Shown: piece after piece, positions 7,589-15,030 of the stretch
Numbering within the stretch: position 1 is the stretch's first letter
Layout: every line of letters starts with the position of its first letter
Assembly: GCA_964644025.1 (NCBI GenBank)
Contig: CAZXVW010000042.1
Coordinates: forward strand, 1-24,680
From: CAZXVW01 sp964644025
GTDB lineage: Bacteria > Acidobacteriota > Terriglobia > Bryobacterales > Bryobacteraceae
Length of the DNA stretch: 24,680 nucleotides
Direction of reading: 5' to 3'
The notes under the pieces: generated by a model
The model's database searches: none
The model's input: only the letters and a program-made list of their open reading frames with translations
Told to the model about the DNA's origin: nothing
Position numbers and translations under genes: made by a program

Positions 7589-7939
7589 TCAGCAGGTCAA
7601 GTGCAGCACGGCATTCGTCTCCCCCGGCTCTTTTCGCAGGAGCTTCAGCGCCTCTCCGGTGGGAAGAATCGTCAGCTTGACCCCCCGGCGCTTGGCCTCC
7701 CGTTTGACATCGTCCATCACCGGAAGCGCCCCCATTGCCCCGGTGCCGATGACCAGACGCCGGCACGACCACGGAATCTCCTCCTTGAGCGACAACGGGG
7801 TGTGACCAAAATCTTCACGGAACTGCTTGGAAGGCTTCTTCTTCCGCTTTTGCACCTTGCCCCGGTCGACGACGATGTCGTGGTGGTAAGTAACTCCATC
7901 GACGGTGACGGAACCGAACGAGTAACCCTCGAACTTCAC
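7589..7939 (-). CDS. Mth938-like (DUF498/AAMDC) domain protein
   Basis: 116 residues from a GTG start, with GGGGGAG about 9 bases upstream. The sequence follows the Mth938/DUF498 family: EGYSFGSVTVDGVTYHHDIVV at the start, LVIGTGAMGALPV in the middle, LTILPTGEALKLL, and the characteristic end AVLHLTC. The family includes the mitochondrial complex I assembly factor NDUFAF3 and human AAMDC; bacterial members have no settled function. A central insert rich in Lys/Arg (KVQKRKKKPSKQFRED) replaces the usual short loop. It is transcribed leftward and ends 49 bases after the convergent SDR gene. Confidence 0.85.
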   Translation of the reverse strand: MKFEGYSFGSVTVDGVTYHHDIVVDRGKVQKRKKKPSKQFREDFGHTPLSLKEEIPWSCRRLVIGTGAMGALPVMDDVKREAKRRGVKLTILPTGEALKLLRKEPGETNAVLHLTC

Positions 7940-7959
7940 TGCCGCCTGCTCCCCCGGGT

Positions 7960-7965
7960 ATTATA
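7960..7965 (-). promoter_or_regulatory. Consensus -10 box for the Mth938-like gene
   Basis: The minus strand reads TATAAT exactly here, 20 bases before the GTG at 7939. No -35 match is visible at 16-18 bases. Initiation near 7953 would give a leader of about 14 bases. Confidence 0.4.
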
Positions 7966-7999
7966 AACCTGTCGACGGGAACAAAGACCCAAAAGGCTG

Positions 8000-8055
8000 A
8001 CGGGCGTTGCCCGTTGACCGGCCGGTGCCGGCCTGGGCGGGATGCATTGCCAGGC
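8000..8055 (+). promoter_or_regulatory. Run of three hairpins before the nitroreductase gene
   Basis: ACGGGC-GTT-GCCCGT (8000-8014) forms a perfect 6-bp stem. GGCCGG-TG-CCGGCC (8020-8033) is a second inverted repeat; its two-base loop would need to open. GCCTGG (8031-8036) pairs with CCAGGC (8050-8055) across 13 bases. The last two share bases 8031-8033, so they cannot both form fully. The ribosome binding site GGGAGG at 8067-8072 follows. No known riboswitch class was recognised. Confidence 0.35.
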
Positions 8056-8078
8056 GGGCGAATCTTGGGAGGTGAGCG

Positions 8079-8594
8079 ATGGATTTTTTTGACGTGGTTG
8101 AGCAGAGGCGGTCGACACGGGCCTTCTCCACTCGCCCCATCGAACCAGACAAGACGCTGGCCCTTCTGGAGGCGGTGAATCGCGCTCCCTCGGCGGGCAA
8201 CCTGCAGGCCTACGAAGTCTACCTGGTGAGAAATCAGGCGGTAAAGGCGGCGCTGGCCGCCGCGGCCCTCGAGCAACGGTTCATCGCAGCGGCTCCGGTG
8301 GTGTTGGTCTTCTGCGCCCACCCCGAGCGGGCCGCCTCCTACGGCGAACGGGGACGGCGGCTTTACGCGTTGCAGGACGCCACCATTGCGTGCACGTTCG
8401 CCATGCTCGCCGCCACCGCCCTGGGACTGGCGTCGGTCTGGGTGGGCGCCTTCCGCACTGAGACCGTGCGGCAGGCCGTCGGAGCCGCCCCCGGCCTCGT
8501 TCCGGTGGCCATTCTGCCGGTCGGCTACGCCGCTGAAACTCCGCGGCTGACCTCGCGCCGGCCGCTCTCCGAGCTGGTCCACGAGGTAGGCTGA
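8079..8594 (+). CDS. Nitroreductase-family flavoprotein
   Basis: 171 residues, at the short end of the family. The FMN-binding N-terminus has EQRRSTRAF and the APSAGNLQAYEVYLV segment. The middle has the LQDATIACTFAMLAATALGLASVWVGAF helix and strand typical of the group that packs on FMN in the dimer. The C-terminus ends in RRPLSELVHEVG, the usual last motif. These enzymes use NAD(P)H and FMN to reduce nitro groups, quinones or other electron acceptors; the physiological substrate is unknown. A strong GGGAGG site lies 6 bases before the ATG. The next gene, 76 bases on, has its own candidate promoter. Confidence 0.92.
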   Translation: MDFFDVVEQRRSTRAFSTRPIEPDKTLALLEAVNRAPSAGNLQAYEVYLVRNQAVKAALAAAALEQRFIAAAPVVLVFCAHPERAASYGERGRRLYALQDATIACTFAMLAATALGLASVWVGAFRTETVRQAVGAAPGLVPVAILPVGYAAETPRLTSRRPLSELVHEVG

Positions 8595-8628
8595 GGGCGG
8601 CGGGCCCATTTCCTCCGGGCACGCCCAC

Positions 8629-8637
8629 TGGTAAAAT
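8629..8637 (+). promoter_or_regulatory. Extended -10 promoter for the zinc ribbon gene
   Basis: TGGTAAAAT combines a TGn extension with TAAAAT (5 of 6 matches to TATAAT). At a 17-base spacing the -35 position holds TTTCCT, a poor match. Initiation near 8644 would leave a leader of about 27 bases containing the GGGAGGA site. Confidence 0.4.
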
Positions 8638-8670
8638 GGAATTACAAGAACAACAGCGGGAGGAAACACA

Positions 8671-8835
8671 ATGCCGCGTTACGTGTTTGTCTGTCGTTCT
8701 TGCGACAAGGAGTTTACGCTGGTTCTCCACATCGCGGAGCTGGAGAAAGGCGGGATGAAGTGCCCGCACTGTGGCAGCACGGACCTCGAGCAGCAGGTGG
8801 TGGGTTTTTCCGCGGTCACCTCAAAGAAAAGCTGA
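8671..8835 (+). CDS. Small FmdB-type zinc ribbon protein
   Basis: 54 residues beginning MPRYVFVCRSCDKEF. Two Cys-x2-Cys knuckles, C8-x2-C11 and C31-x2-C34 (CPHC), are spaced like the putative regulatory FmdB/zinc ribbon family. The tail ends in SAVTSKKS. Small proteins of this kind are thought to bind zinc and perhaps nucleic acid or protein partners, but no function is established. GGGAGGA sits 6 bases before the ATG, an excellent site for so short a gene. The next gene starts 39 bases downstream and probably shares its transcript. The length falls under common gene-calling cut-offs, so it is easily missed. Confidence 0.85.
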   Translation: MPRYVFVCRSCDKEFTLVLHIAELEKGGMKCPHCGSTDLEQQVVGFSAVTSKKS

Positions 8836-8874
8836 CGAGCAGGCCGGCAAGGCTTTGTTAAAAGGGGAGGTGAT

Positions 8875-9429
8875 ATGTTTATCCGCCCCAGCCACCCGCT
8901 GTATCGCCTATTCACCGACCTGGTCCAGCGGCGCCTGTATGGCGACGCTGGCCTCCAGGATCCGCAGATTGCTTCGTACGTGTCCGGCGTGCTCACCGAT
9001 TTCACGCACGTCAACAACCTGTTCAAGATCCGGAACACGCGAGGCCGGCGGCTGGAGGACGTCGGCGAGATGTTGCTCGAATCGAACCCGCTGTTTGAGG
9101 GGAGTTCATTCGATCGCGAACGGGCCGTCCGCAAGCACATCGGCGATTACACGCTTTTCCTCGCCGGCTTGTTCCCGGAATACGTCGCCTCGTTGCCCCG
9201 GAGAAGCCTCCGGCTGGACGCTTTTCTCGATTACGTCAAGGCCGGCAAGGAGTCCTATCACGTCGTCTCCTGCTTCGATCAGTTTGAATACCGGCACGAA
9301 GCCCCGCTGTTCCGCCGGCTGTCGGAGTCGTTCGAGCTCTGCGTGTTCAGCCTGAACCTGGTGAAACAGGACCTCGAGCAGTACCAGCAGGAGCAGTACC
9401 GCCGCTGGCAGACCGCCTTGAACGGGTGA
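8875..9429 (+). CDS. Conserved-looking protein of unknown function
   Basis: 184 residues that I cannot assign to a named family. It is mostly helical by composition, soluble, without signal peptide, membrane segment or cysteine clusters. Notable stretches are YVSGVLTDFTHVNNLFKIR, RRLEDVGEMLLES, SFDRERAVRKHIGDYTLFLAGLFPE and a C-terminal Gln/Glu-rich helix (DLEQYQQEQYRRW). Similar 'SFDRER...HIGDFTLF' proteins of unknown role are, to my memory, found in other Acidobacteria and some Proteobacteria, but I could not verify this. The ribosome binding site GGGGAGGTGAT ends at the ATG and is one of the strongest in the window. Context suggests co-expression with the small zinc ribbon gene just upstream. 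Confidence 0.8.
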   Translation: MFIRPSHPLYRLFTDLVQRRLYGDAGLQDPQIASYVSGVLTDFTHVNNLFKIRNTRGRRLEDVGEMLLESNPLFEGSSFDRERAVRKHIGDYTLFLAGLFPEYVASLPRRSLRLDAFLDYVKAGKESYHVVSCFDQFEYRHEAPLFRRLSESFELCVFSLNLVKQDLEQYQQEQYRRWQTALNG

Positions 9430-9505
9430 CCGGCTCCAGCCGTCGGCCCTCGCCGCGCCCCAGCCCTCATTTCCGCTGACACTGGCGAACAGCCGGGCTC
9501 GCGTT

Positions 9506-9805
9506 TCAATCAGCCTCTGGCGCCGGTAAATTCGAGAGAACCTCCGGGCCGAGCTGGGCCGTTGGAATGGACTCTTCCACCAGCATCACCGGGATACTGT
9601 CCTTCACTGCGTACAGCCGGTCGTGGTCCACGGTGATCAGGGCCTCTTCCAGAGGCTCCTTCACCGGATCCCCGTTTTCGTAATTCACCTCGCCCGCAGC
9701 GATCCGCTCGTTGATCCTGGAAATCGTCTCCTCGTCCACCACCTGGAGCGGCTTCTTGGTGAGCGGGCAACAAAGGATTTCGAGCAGGTCATCTTTTACC
9801 GGCAT
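9506..9805 (-). CDS. Trm112-like (UPF0434) protein without zinc cysteines
   Basis: 99 residues. The opening DLLEILCCPLTKKPLQ and the segment LYAVKDSIPVMLVEESIP are the two Trm112/UPF0434 signatures. E. coli YcaR is about 60 residues; this version carries an insert of about 30 residues (RINERIAAGEVNYENGDPVKEP). The second Cys of the first zinc knuckle is Thr and the second knuckle is absent, so it should not bind zinc; an inserted, cysteine-poor subtype of this kind is known in bacteria. Eukaryotic and archaeal Trm112 activate SAM-dependent methyltransferases; the bacterial role is unproven. AAGGAGG lies 10 bases before the ATG. Confidence 0.88.
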   Translation of the reverse strand: MPVKDDLLEILCCPLTKKPLQVVDEETISRINERIAAGEVNYENGDPVKEPLEEALITVDHDRLYAVKDSIPVMLVEESIPTAQLGPEVLSNLPAPEAD

Positions 9806-9966
9806 TCGTTCGCTTCCTCCTTGCTTTCACACCCTGTTGGTCAACCTTGCCGGGGCACCACCGTCTCCGCGAACCCTTCCTCGGCGGTCGGGCCGCCGGC
9901 GCAACGCCAACAGCGCCCTCCAAAAGAATACCGCACGAACCCGCGAACCTGCCAAGCCACCCCCGC

Positions 9967-11595
9967 TCAGGGCCGGGCCGCGGCGGCGATCTTCCGATAA
10001 GCGGCGAGCGCTTGCCGGTATTCGGCCATCGCCGCTTCCGGCAGCACGCCCTCACCCCGATCGATCTCTTGCTGCACCCGCCGGATGAGATAGTTGATTT
10101 CCGCTCTCCGCGGGCGTAGCGGCTTTCCCTCCACGTCAATAAAGACCGGACTGGAATGGGCAAAGCGAACGCGGCCCTCCGGCAGCCGTTCCAGAGCCCT
10201 CACCGCCACCCACGTGGATTCCTTCACCCGGAGTCTGGCGCTTACCAGGCTCTCGTAAGCGCCGCGGGCAGTTTGGCGGTTGGCAGGCGGAAGGCTCTTT
10301 TCCATCACGCCGTTGCGGACCAGCTCGATACTGTCCAGCGGCCTGGCGCTGACGGCCCGGACAGCCACTGTGTAATCGGCGGGGCCCTTCACCCGAAAGG
10401 TGTGACCCGGACCTTCCCCGTTCACCTCGACGAACAGCATCGGACCGTTGGTGACAAAGCTGCGACCCTCTTTTAACCCCCGGAGCCACTTCTCTACCGT
10501 CAGTTCGCCGTCCAGCTTCACGTACACGCGGCTGAAACCCAGCGGAACCGGATGCACGCCCGAGGCCGTACCCGCGGTGGGCTGCAGCCGGAAACCGCAG
10601 TCCAGCAGCGCGTAGTAATTCTGCCAGGTGTATTGGATCCAGCCCCATTCCGTCCAGCCCTTCTCGCCACGCTCCACCGTCATGTAGGGGGCCGCCGGTT
10701 GCCCCCAGCCGCTGAAGCCGAACTTCGCCCGCCACATGTGGTTGTTGGCCAGCTCGTAAAGATCCACGCCCAGAACCGGCACCAGCGCCATCGACCAGGG
10801 CCAGGCGTGCTTGTCCAGTTCCAGCAGCCCCCCGCTGCGCCGTGCCTGCCGGCCGATGGGCCCCACCGGCGGGACACCCTGCTCGAACAGTCCCCGGTGA
10901 CCGATGATGAAAAACGCCCCCAAGATGTAACGCTTGCCGTTTACGGAAGTAATCTCGTACTCGGTGTTGCGCGGCCAGATCAGGTGGGTCTTGTCCACCC
11001 GGATGACCTCCTCCGGCACCCGGCCCGCCACGCTCTTATCGCTGCGGGCCGGCGGCTCGAAGGCCTTCGTCACCCAGTAGGAAAGCGGAAACGCCACGTT
11101 CAGATCCTCAGCCGGCAGGAGAATCGGCAACTCGTCAAGACCCCGGTGGACGTGCGTTTCCCCCGAGAACCAGCCCCGCGCGGCCATGTTGATCCAGCGT
11201 CGCAGCTTTAGCGTCACCTGCGCCGGCCGCCCGCCGGCGAGCTTGACCGTCTTCGTGTCCGCCAGGTACTCCTTCCCCCGCACGGCCGTGATCCGGTATT
11301 CGCCCGGGGCCAGTTCGGCGATAAAAGGGTCGGCCGAAAGCGCCGTGTGAACCTCCACGCTTCCCACCCGCTCTTTCCTGTAAGGCACCGCCGCGCCCTC
11401 CGGCGAAGCCGGCCGCACCACGTGCCAGGTCCCGGCCGGCCCCTCTACGTAAAGCCGGCATGGCAGCAGCCGCCCCGAGTCGGCGTCCACCACCCGGCCT
11501 TCCAGGCGTACGCGCTGGTCCTGCGCTCGCGTAATTCCAATCCACCCGCCCCAGGCCAGGATCACTGCCAAAACGGGGAAAATTGCCAGTCTCAT
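9967..11595 (-). CDS. Secreted CehA/McbA-like (PHP-fold) metallohydrolase
   Basis: 542 residues from the ATG at 11595, preceded by GGAGGAGGGAAG; an upstream in-frame start at 11646 lacks such a site. Residues 1-24 form a signal peptide (MRLAIFPVLAVILAWGG, likely cut after TRA). Residues ~28-130 look like a carboxypeptidase-regulatory-type beta sandwich (EGRVVDADSGRLLPCRLYV, PGEYRITAVRG). The catalytic part starts with SGETHVHRG (His148, His150), followed by GHRG (His232) and ELANNH (His286), the metal ligand pattern of PHP-type enzymes. A C-terminal beta region and a helical tail follow. CehA is a carbaryl/1-naphthyl carbamate hydrolase, but most relatives have unknown substrates, and this protein's substrate cannot be predicted. 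Confidence 0.82.
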   Translation of the reverse strand: MRLAIFPVLAVILAWGGWIGITRAQDQRVRLEGRVVDADSGRLLPCRLYVEGPAGTWHVVRPASPEGAAVPYRKERVGSVEVHTALSADPFIAELAPGEYRITAVRGKEYLADTKTVKLAGGRPAQVTLKLRRWINMAARGWFSGETHVHRGLDELPILLPAEDLNVAFPLSYWVTKAFEPPARSDKSVAGRVPEEVIRVDKTHLIWPRNTEYEITSVNGKRYILGAFFIIGHRGLFEQGVPPVGPIGRQARRSGGLLELDKHAWPWSMALVPVLGVDLYELANNHMWRAKFGFSGWGQPAAPYMTVERGEKGWTEWGWIQYTWQNYYALLDCGFRLQPTAGTASGVHPVPLGFSRVYVKLDGELTVEKWLRGLKEGRSFVTNGPMLFVEVNGEGPGHTFRVKGPADYTVAVRAVSARPLDSIELVRNGVMEKSLPPANRQTARGAYESLVSARLRVKESTWVAVRALERLPEGRVRFAHSSPVFIDVEGKPLRPRRAEINYLIRRVQQEIDRGEGVLPEAAMAEYRQALAAYRKIAAAARP

Positions 11596-11634
11596 CGCTT
11601 CCCTCCTCCAACGGCTCGCAGCAGCCTCGATGAC

Positions 11635-11643
11635 ATATAACCA
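11635..11643 (-). promoter_or_regulatory. Candidate extended -10 box for the CehA/McbA-like gene
   Basis: The minus strand reads TGGTTATAT, about 40 bases before the ATG at 11595. The TGn extension is good, the -10 itself imperfect, and no -35 is seen. Initiation near 11627 would give a leader of about 32 bases. Confidence 0.3.
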
Positions 11644-11676
11644 CACTCGGCCGTCCCGGCGGGCGGCGGAGCCGGC

Positions 11677-12090
11677 TTAACCGCTCAGCTTCGGGTAGAT
11701 CAACGGATACCCCTTCGCCTTGTACTCCTTCAGCCCGACCGCAAACACGTTCTGATAGCCGTGCTCTTGAAGGATGGCCGCGCCGCGCATGGAACGCTCG
11801 CCGGTGGCGCACCCGACCACGATCATCTTGCCCCGCGGCACCTCGTCAATCCGCCGCTCGAGCTGATCGATGGGAATGTGCAAGTAGTTGGTGAGCGTCC
11901 CTTCCTGCTCGATTTCACGCGCGGTCCGAACGTCCAGGAAAATGAACGGCGCGCCGCCCTCAACCAGCTTGTCAAGCCGGTCGGCGGTGAGGGTCTTGAC
12001 CCCGCCGGTAAGAGCCGTGTCTGCTTCTTGCAGCGAGCAGCTTACAAATGTAATCGCAAGCAGATAAACCGCAAGTACTATTCTCCGCAT
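11677..12090 (-). CDS. Rhodanese-domain lipoprotein
   Basis: 137 residues. The N-terminus MRRIVLAVYLLAITFVSC is a short signal sequence ending at Cys18 in an imperfect lipobox (FVSC), so the protein is probably a membrane-anchored lipoprotein outside the cytoplasm. A single rhodanese domain spans about residues 33-130. It has FIFLDVRTAREIEQEGTLTNYLHIP and the active-site loop CATGERS with Cys94 as the persulfide-forming residue. Single-domain rhodaneses carry sulfane sulfur between donors and acceptors such as cyanide or thiols; the in vivo partner is unknown. It is divergent from the sigma-54 activator gene, with 100 bases between the starts. It ends 30 bases upstream of the CehA-like gene's promoter region. 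Confidence 0.88.
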   Translation of the reverse strand: MRRIVLAVYLLAITFVSCSLQEADTALTGGVKTLTADRLDKLVEGGAPFIFLDVRTAREIEQEGTLTNYLHIPIDQLERRIDEVPRGKMIVVGCATGERSMRGAAILQEHGYQNVFAVGLKEYKAKGYPLIYPKLSG

Positions 12091-12180
12091 CCCATCAGTA
12101 TAAGACAGATTAACGAGGGGGAATACGTGTAAAAAGTTTTAAAGATTTTCAACTCCCGGTCGATGGAAGATGGACACGAC

Positions 12181-12187
12181 GGGAGAG
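12181..12187 (+). promoter_or_regulatory. Ribosome binding site favouring ATG 12191
   Basis: GGGAGAG lies just before the ATG at 12191 (GGAG core, 5-base spacing). The upstream in-frame ATG at 12170 has only an abutting GGAAG. Confidence 0.45.
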
Positions 12188-12190
12188 CAA

Positions 12191-13654
12191 ATGGCGAACA
12201 ACGCCACTCTCCCGAAGGCTCTCGGGAAACCAGGTATGCCGATCCGACTCCTGCACATCAACCCCACTTCGCACCGCCACGACTGCCGTCGGCTCACCGG
12301 TTCGCTGGCCGGCGTTCGGTTGGAGACAGCGCCAGGGCCCCTGGAGGCGCTCACGCACCTTAAAGGGGCCCGTTACGACGTAATACTGGCTCATTTTCCG
12401 ATCCCGGACTGGTCCGCCGAGGAGCTTTTGGAAGAAGTGCAGCGAATCGATCCGCTGGTGCCCGTGATCGTGCATCATCCAGACGGAACGCTGGCCGACG
12501 CCGTCCGCCTGACCAGGCTGGGCGCTTATCACTTGCTGGGCGACGACGCCTCGGCCGGGCAAGTAAGCGAACTGGTCCGCTCCGCCGCCAGCTATCACCG
12601 GGAGCGCCGCACCGCTCTCTGCGGCGCGCCGGCCGGCCGGGAGCCGTGGAGGCGCTTCCTGGTAGGTGAGAGCCGGGCCATGCGCAACGTGCTGGAGATC
12701 ATCCGGTTGATTGGCGCCCGGCGGAGCACCGTCCTGATCACCGGCGAGACCGGCACCGGCAAGGAAATGGTAGCCCGGGCGATTCACCTGGCCAGCCCTC
12801 GCGCGCATCGGCGGCTGGTCGCGGTCAACTGCAGCGCGCTGCCGGAGAACCTGCTCGAAGCAGAGTTGTTCGGCCATGTGAAGGGGGCCTTTACGGGCGC
12901 CGTCAACAACCGCATCGGCCGTTTCGAACAGGCTGACCACGGGACAATCTTTCTTGATGAAATCAGCGACATGCCGCTCGATCTGCAGGCAAAACTCCTC
13001 CGGGTCCTCCAAGAGCGGGAATTTCAGCGGCTGGGAAGCTCGGAGACCATCAAGGTGGACGTCCGCGTGGTCGCCGCTTCCAACGCCGATCTGCCCGAAC
13101 GAATCCGCCAGGGCAAGTTCCGCGAGGATCTTTACTATCGCCTGAATGTTGTCCCCGTCTCCCTGCCGCCGTTGCGGGAACGCCTGGGAGACGTGCCGCT
13201 GCTGGTCCACCACTTCATTGACAAGATCTGCCGGCAGGAGGACCTGCCTCCCCGCCAGGTGAGCCCGGAAGCGCTGGAGCGGCTCTGCCGCTACGACTGG
13301 CCGGGCAACGTTCGCCAGTTGGAAAACGCCGTCGAGATGGCAATCGCATTGAGCGGAGACCGGCGTCTGCTCTACCCGAGTGATTTCCCGCTACCGTCGG
13401 TTGCCGCGGCCAAGCCCAGGAAACCGGCCGAGACGCCGATCATCTCGGTCCCCGACGACGGTTTGGATTTCGAGGAAACCGTGAGCCGGATCGAGCGCGC
13501 CATTCTCGAACAGGCCATGAACAAGAGCGGCGGCAACAAGAAACGAGCCGCGGAAATGCTCCGTCTGAAACGGACCACGTTTTCGGCCAAGCTCCGGAGC
13601 CTGGGCGCCGCCCCATCTCTGCCGGTCCAGGCCCACGCCTGCGCGGCCAACTGA
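12191..13654 (+). CDS. Sigma-54-dependent activator (NtrC family) with a pseudo-receiver domain
   Basis: 487 residues from ATG 12191 (494 from 12170). An N-terminal receiver-like domain (~15-135) is followed by an intact AAA+ domain: Walker A GETGTGKE (185-192), GAFTGA (232-237) for contacting sigma-54, and Walker B GTIFLDE (251-257). A Fis-type helix-turn-helix (~434-472, GGNKKRAAEMLRLKRTTFSAKL) ends the protein. In the receiver, the phospho-acceptor Asp is His68 (LAHFPIPDWS), the acidic pair is replaced by HINPT, the Thr/Ser by His and the conserved Lys by Asp or Gly. It should not be phosphorylated in the usual way. No histidine kinase gene is adjacent. I saw no -24/-12 promoter in the neighbouring gaps, so its targets are probably elsewhere. 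Confidence 0.93.
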   Translation: MANNATLPKALGKPGMPIRLLHINPTSHRHDCRRLTGSLAGVRLETAPGPLEALTHLKGARYDVILAHFPIPDWSAEELLEEVQRIDPLVPVIVHHPDGTLADAVRLTRLGAYHLLGDDASAGQVSELVRSAASYHRERRTALCGAPAGREPWRRFLVGESRAMRNVLEIIRLIGARRSTVLITGETGTGKEMVARAIHLASPRAHRRLVAVNCSALPENLLEAELFGHVKGAFTGAVNNRIGRFEQADHGTIFLDEISDMPLDLQAKLLRVLQEREFQRLGSSETIKVDVRVVAASNADLPERIRQGKFREDLYYRLNVVPVSLPPLRERLGDVPLLVHHFIDKICRQEDLPPRQVSPEALERLCRYDWPGNVRQLENAVEMAIALSGDRRLLYPSDFPLPSVAAAKPRKPAETPIISVPDDGLDFEETVSRIERAILEQAMNKSGGNKKRAAEMLRLKRTTFSAKLRSLGAAPSLPVQAHACAAN

Positions 13655-13728
13655 ACACACCACCCGTTGCGCTCCCGCTCACAAGCACCGCTCGGCCCCG
13701 GGGCCGCACGCAGCTTTTCCATCACCGC

Positions 13729-14940
13729 CTACAGCGGCAGAATCTTCTCTTCCACCGGATCGAACTTGATGCGCCGTTTCTCCGCGTAAGCAATGTTGGC
13801 CAGATGCGAGGCCTGGGCGGAGCGGTGCCCCACGTACACGTCGCCGTTGGGCCGCTGGCGGGACTTGACGCAATCCAGGAAGTTCTGCACGTGCTCCTGC
13901 GTCAGATCCGTTCTCGCCTTCACTATCACCGGCTTCGCCCCCCTGCCCGCCGGCGTGAATTCGTACTGGCCCCGGCTGATCCACAGCCGCCCCTCGGTAC
14001 CGCACAGCTCGAAGGCAGCGCCCTTGATCGAGGGAACCAGCGTGGCCTCGAACGTGGCGGTCCACTCGCCCGGATATTCCAGGTGGGCGCAGATCGTATC
14101 CGGAGCGTCGCGGCCGTCCTTGTAGTAGTACACGCCGCCCGAGGCCACCGCCGCGGTGGGATTGTCCTGGTCCATCAGCATGTGGACGGCGTCGATCCAG
14201 TGCGTGAACAGGTCCGTGATCTGACCGCCGCCGAAATCCAGGTAGGCGCGGAAATTGTAATACTGCTGGGGATCCCAATCCCGCCACTTCACCGGGCCCA
14301 GGTACCGGACCCAGTCCAGGTTGGCCGGCTTGGTGGCCAGCGAGGCCGGCGCCTTGCGCAGATGCGCGCCGTTGCCGTACCACCAGGTCCGGACAAGCGT
14401 CACCTTGCCAAGCTTGCCGGTCTTGAGGTATTTCTCCTTGGCCTCCAGGTAATGCGAGCCGGACCGCTGCTGCATCCCCACCTGGCAAACCCGCTTGTTG
14501 ACACGGGCGGCCTTGACAATCCGTGGGCCTTCCTCGATTTTGAGCGTCAGAGGCTTCTCCACGTAAACATCCTTGCCGGCGTTGAGCGCGTCAATGACAA
14601 TTGCGGCGTGCCAGTGGTCCGGCGTGGCCACCAGTACGGCATCGATGTCTTTCCTTTCGATCAGCTTGCGGTGGTCTCCGTAGCCTTGCGCCTCGGGCGC
14701 TTGCTTCTTGGCTCGCTCGATGCGGTCCCCCCAGACATCGCACAACGCGGCCACCTCCACCGTTCCGCTCTTCAAGAATTTACTCATGACAAGATTGCCG
14801 CGGCCGCCGCAGCCGACCACGCCGAGCCGCAACCGCTCGTTGGCGCCCAGAACACGACCGTAGGAACCCGCGCTCATCGCCAGCGCGCCGATACCGCCGG
14901 CGCGGAGTAGATCTCTTCGATGAATGCCTTTGGTCAACAT
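13729..14940 (-). CDS. Tat-exported Gfo/Idh/MocA-family oxidoreductase
   Basis: 403 residues from the ATG at 14940; the longer reading frame upstream has no supporting site. The N-terminus MLTKGIHRRDLLRAGGIGALAMSAG is a twin-arginine signal. The Rossmann motif GVVGCGGRG lies at ~40-48 and the family motif EKPLT at 128-132, with VATPDHWHA before it. The C-terminal domain has a His/Asp-containing stretch (GGGQITDLFTHWIDAVH) typical of this family. These enzymes use NAD(P) to oxidise or reduce sugars and related compounds, and Tat export means folded protein with cofactor is carried across the membrane. Such Tat-exported paralogues are numerous in Acidobacteria and Planctomycetes. The substrate is unknown. 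It is divergent from trmFO. Confidence 0.9.
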   Translation of the reverse strand: MLTKGIHRRDLLRAGGIGALAMSAGSYGRVLGANERLRLGVVGCGGRGNLVMSKFLKSGTVEVAALCDVWGDRIERAKKQAPEAQGYGDHRKLIERKDIDAVLVATPDHWHAAIVIDALNAGKDVYVEKPLTLKIEEGPRIVKAARVNKRVCQVGMQQRSGSHYLEAKEKYLKTGKLGKVTLVRTWWYGNGAHLRKAPASLATKPANLDWVRYLGPVKWRDWDPQQYYNFRAYLDFGGGQITDLFTHWIDAVHMLMDQDNPTAAVASGGVYYYKDGRDAPDTICAHLEYPGEWTATFEATLVPSIKGAAFELCGTEGRLWISRGQYEFTPAGRGAKPVIVKARTDLTQEHVQNFLDCVKSRQRPNGDVYVGHRSAQASHLANIAYAEKRRIKFDPVEEKILPL

Positions 14941-15024
14941 AGCCCGATTATATCCCCGCGCCGAAGAATTTCGCGCCGCACCGGGTTCTCGGGCAATCGC
15001 AACAGGTTCGCGCAGTTCGCGCCG

Positions 15025-15030
15025 TACAAT
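15025..15030 (+). promoter_or_regulatory. TACAAT -10-like box at the trmFO start
   Basis: TACAAT (5 of 6) overlaps the ATG at 15029. If it is a real -10, transcription would begin near 15037 and translation would use the TTG at 15041, which has GAAAGG a few bases upstream. No -35 is evident. Confidence 0.25.

Noticed and set aside
9882..9898. CGGCGG-TCGGG-CCGCCG hairpin after the CehA/McbA-like gene
   Set aside because: No T-tract follows on the minus strand, so it is not supported as an intrinsic terminator.
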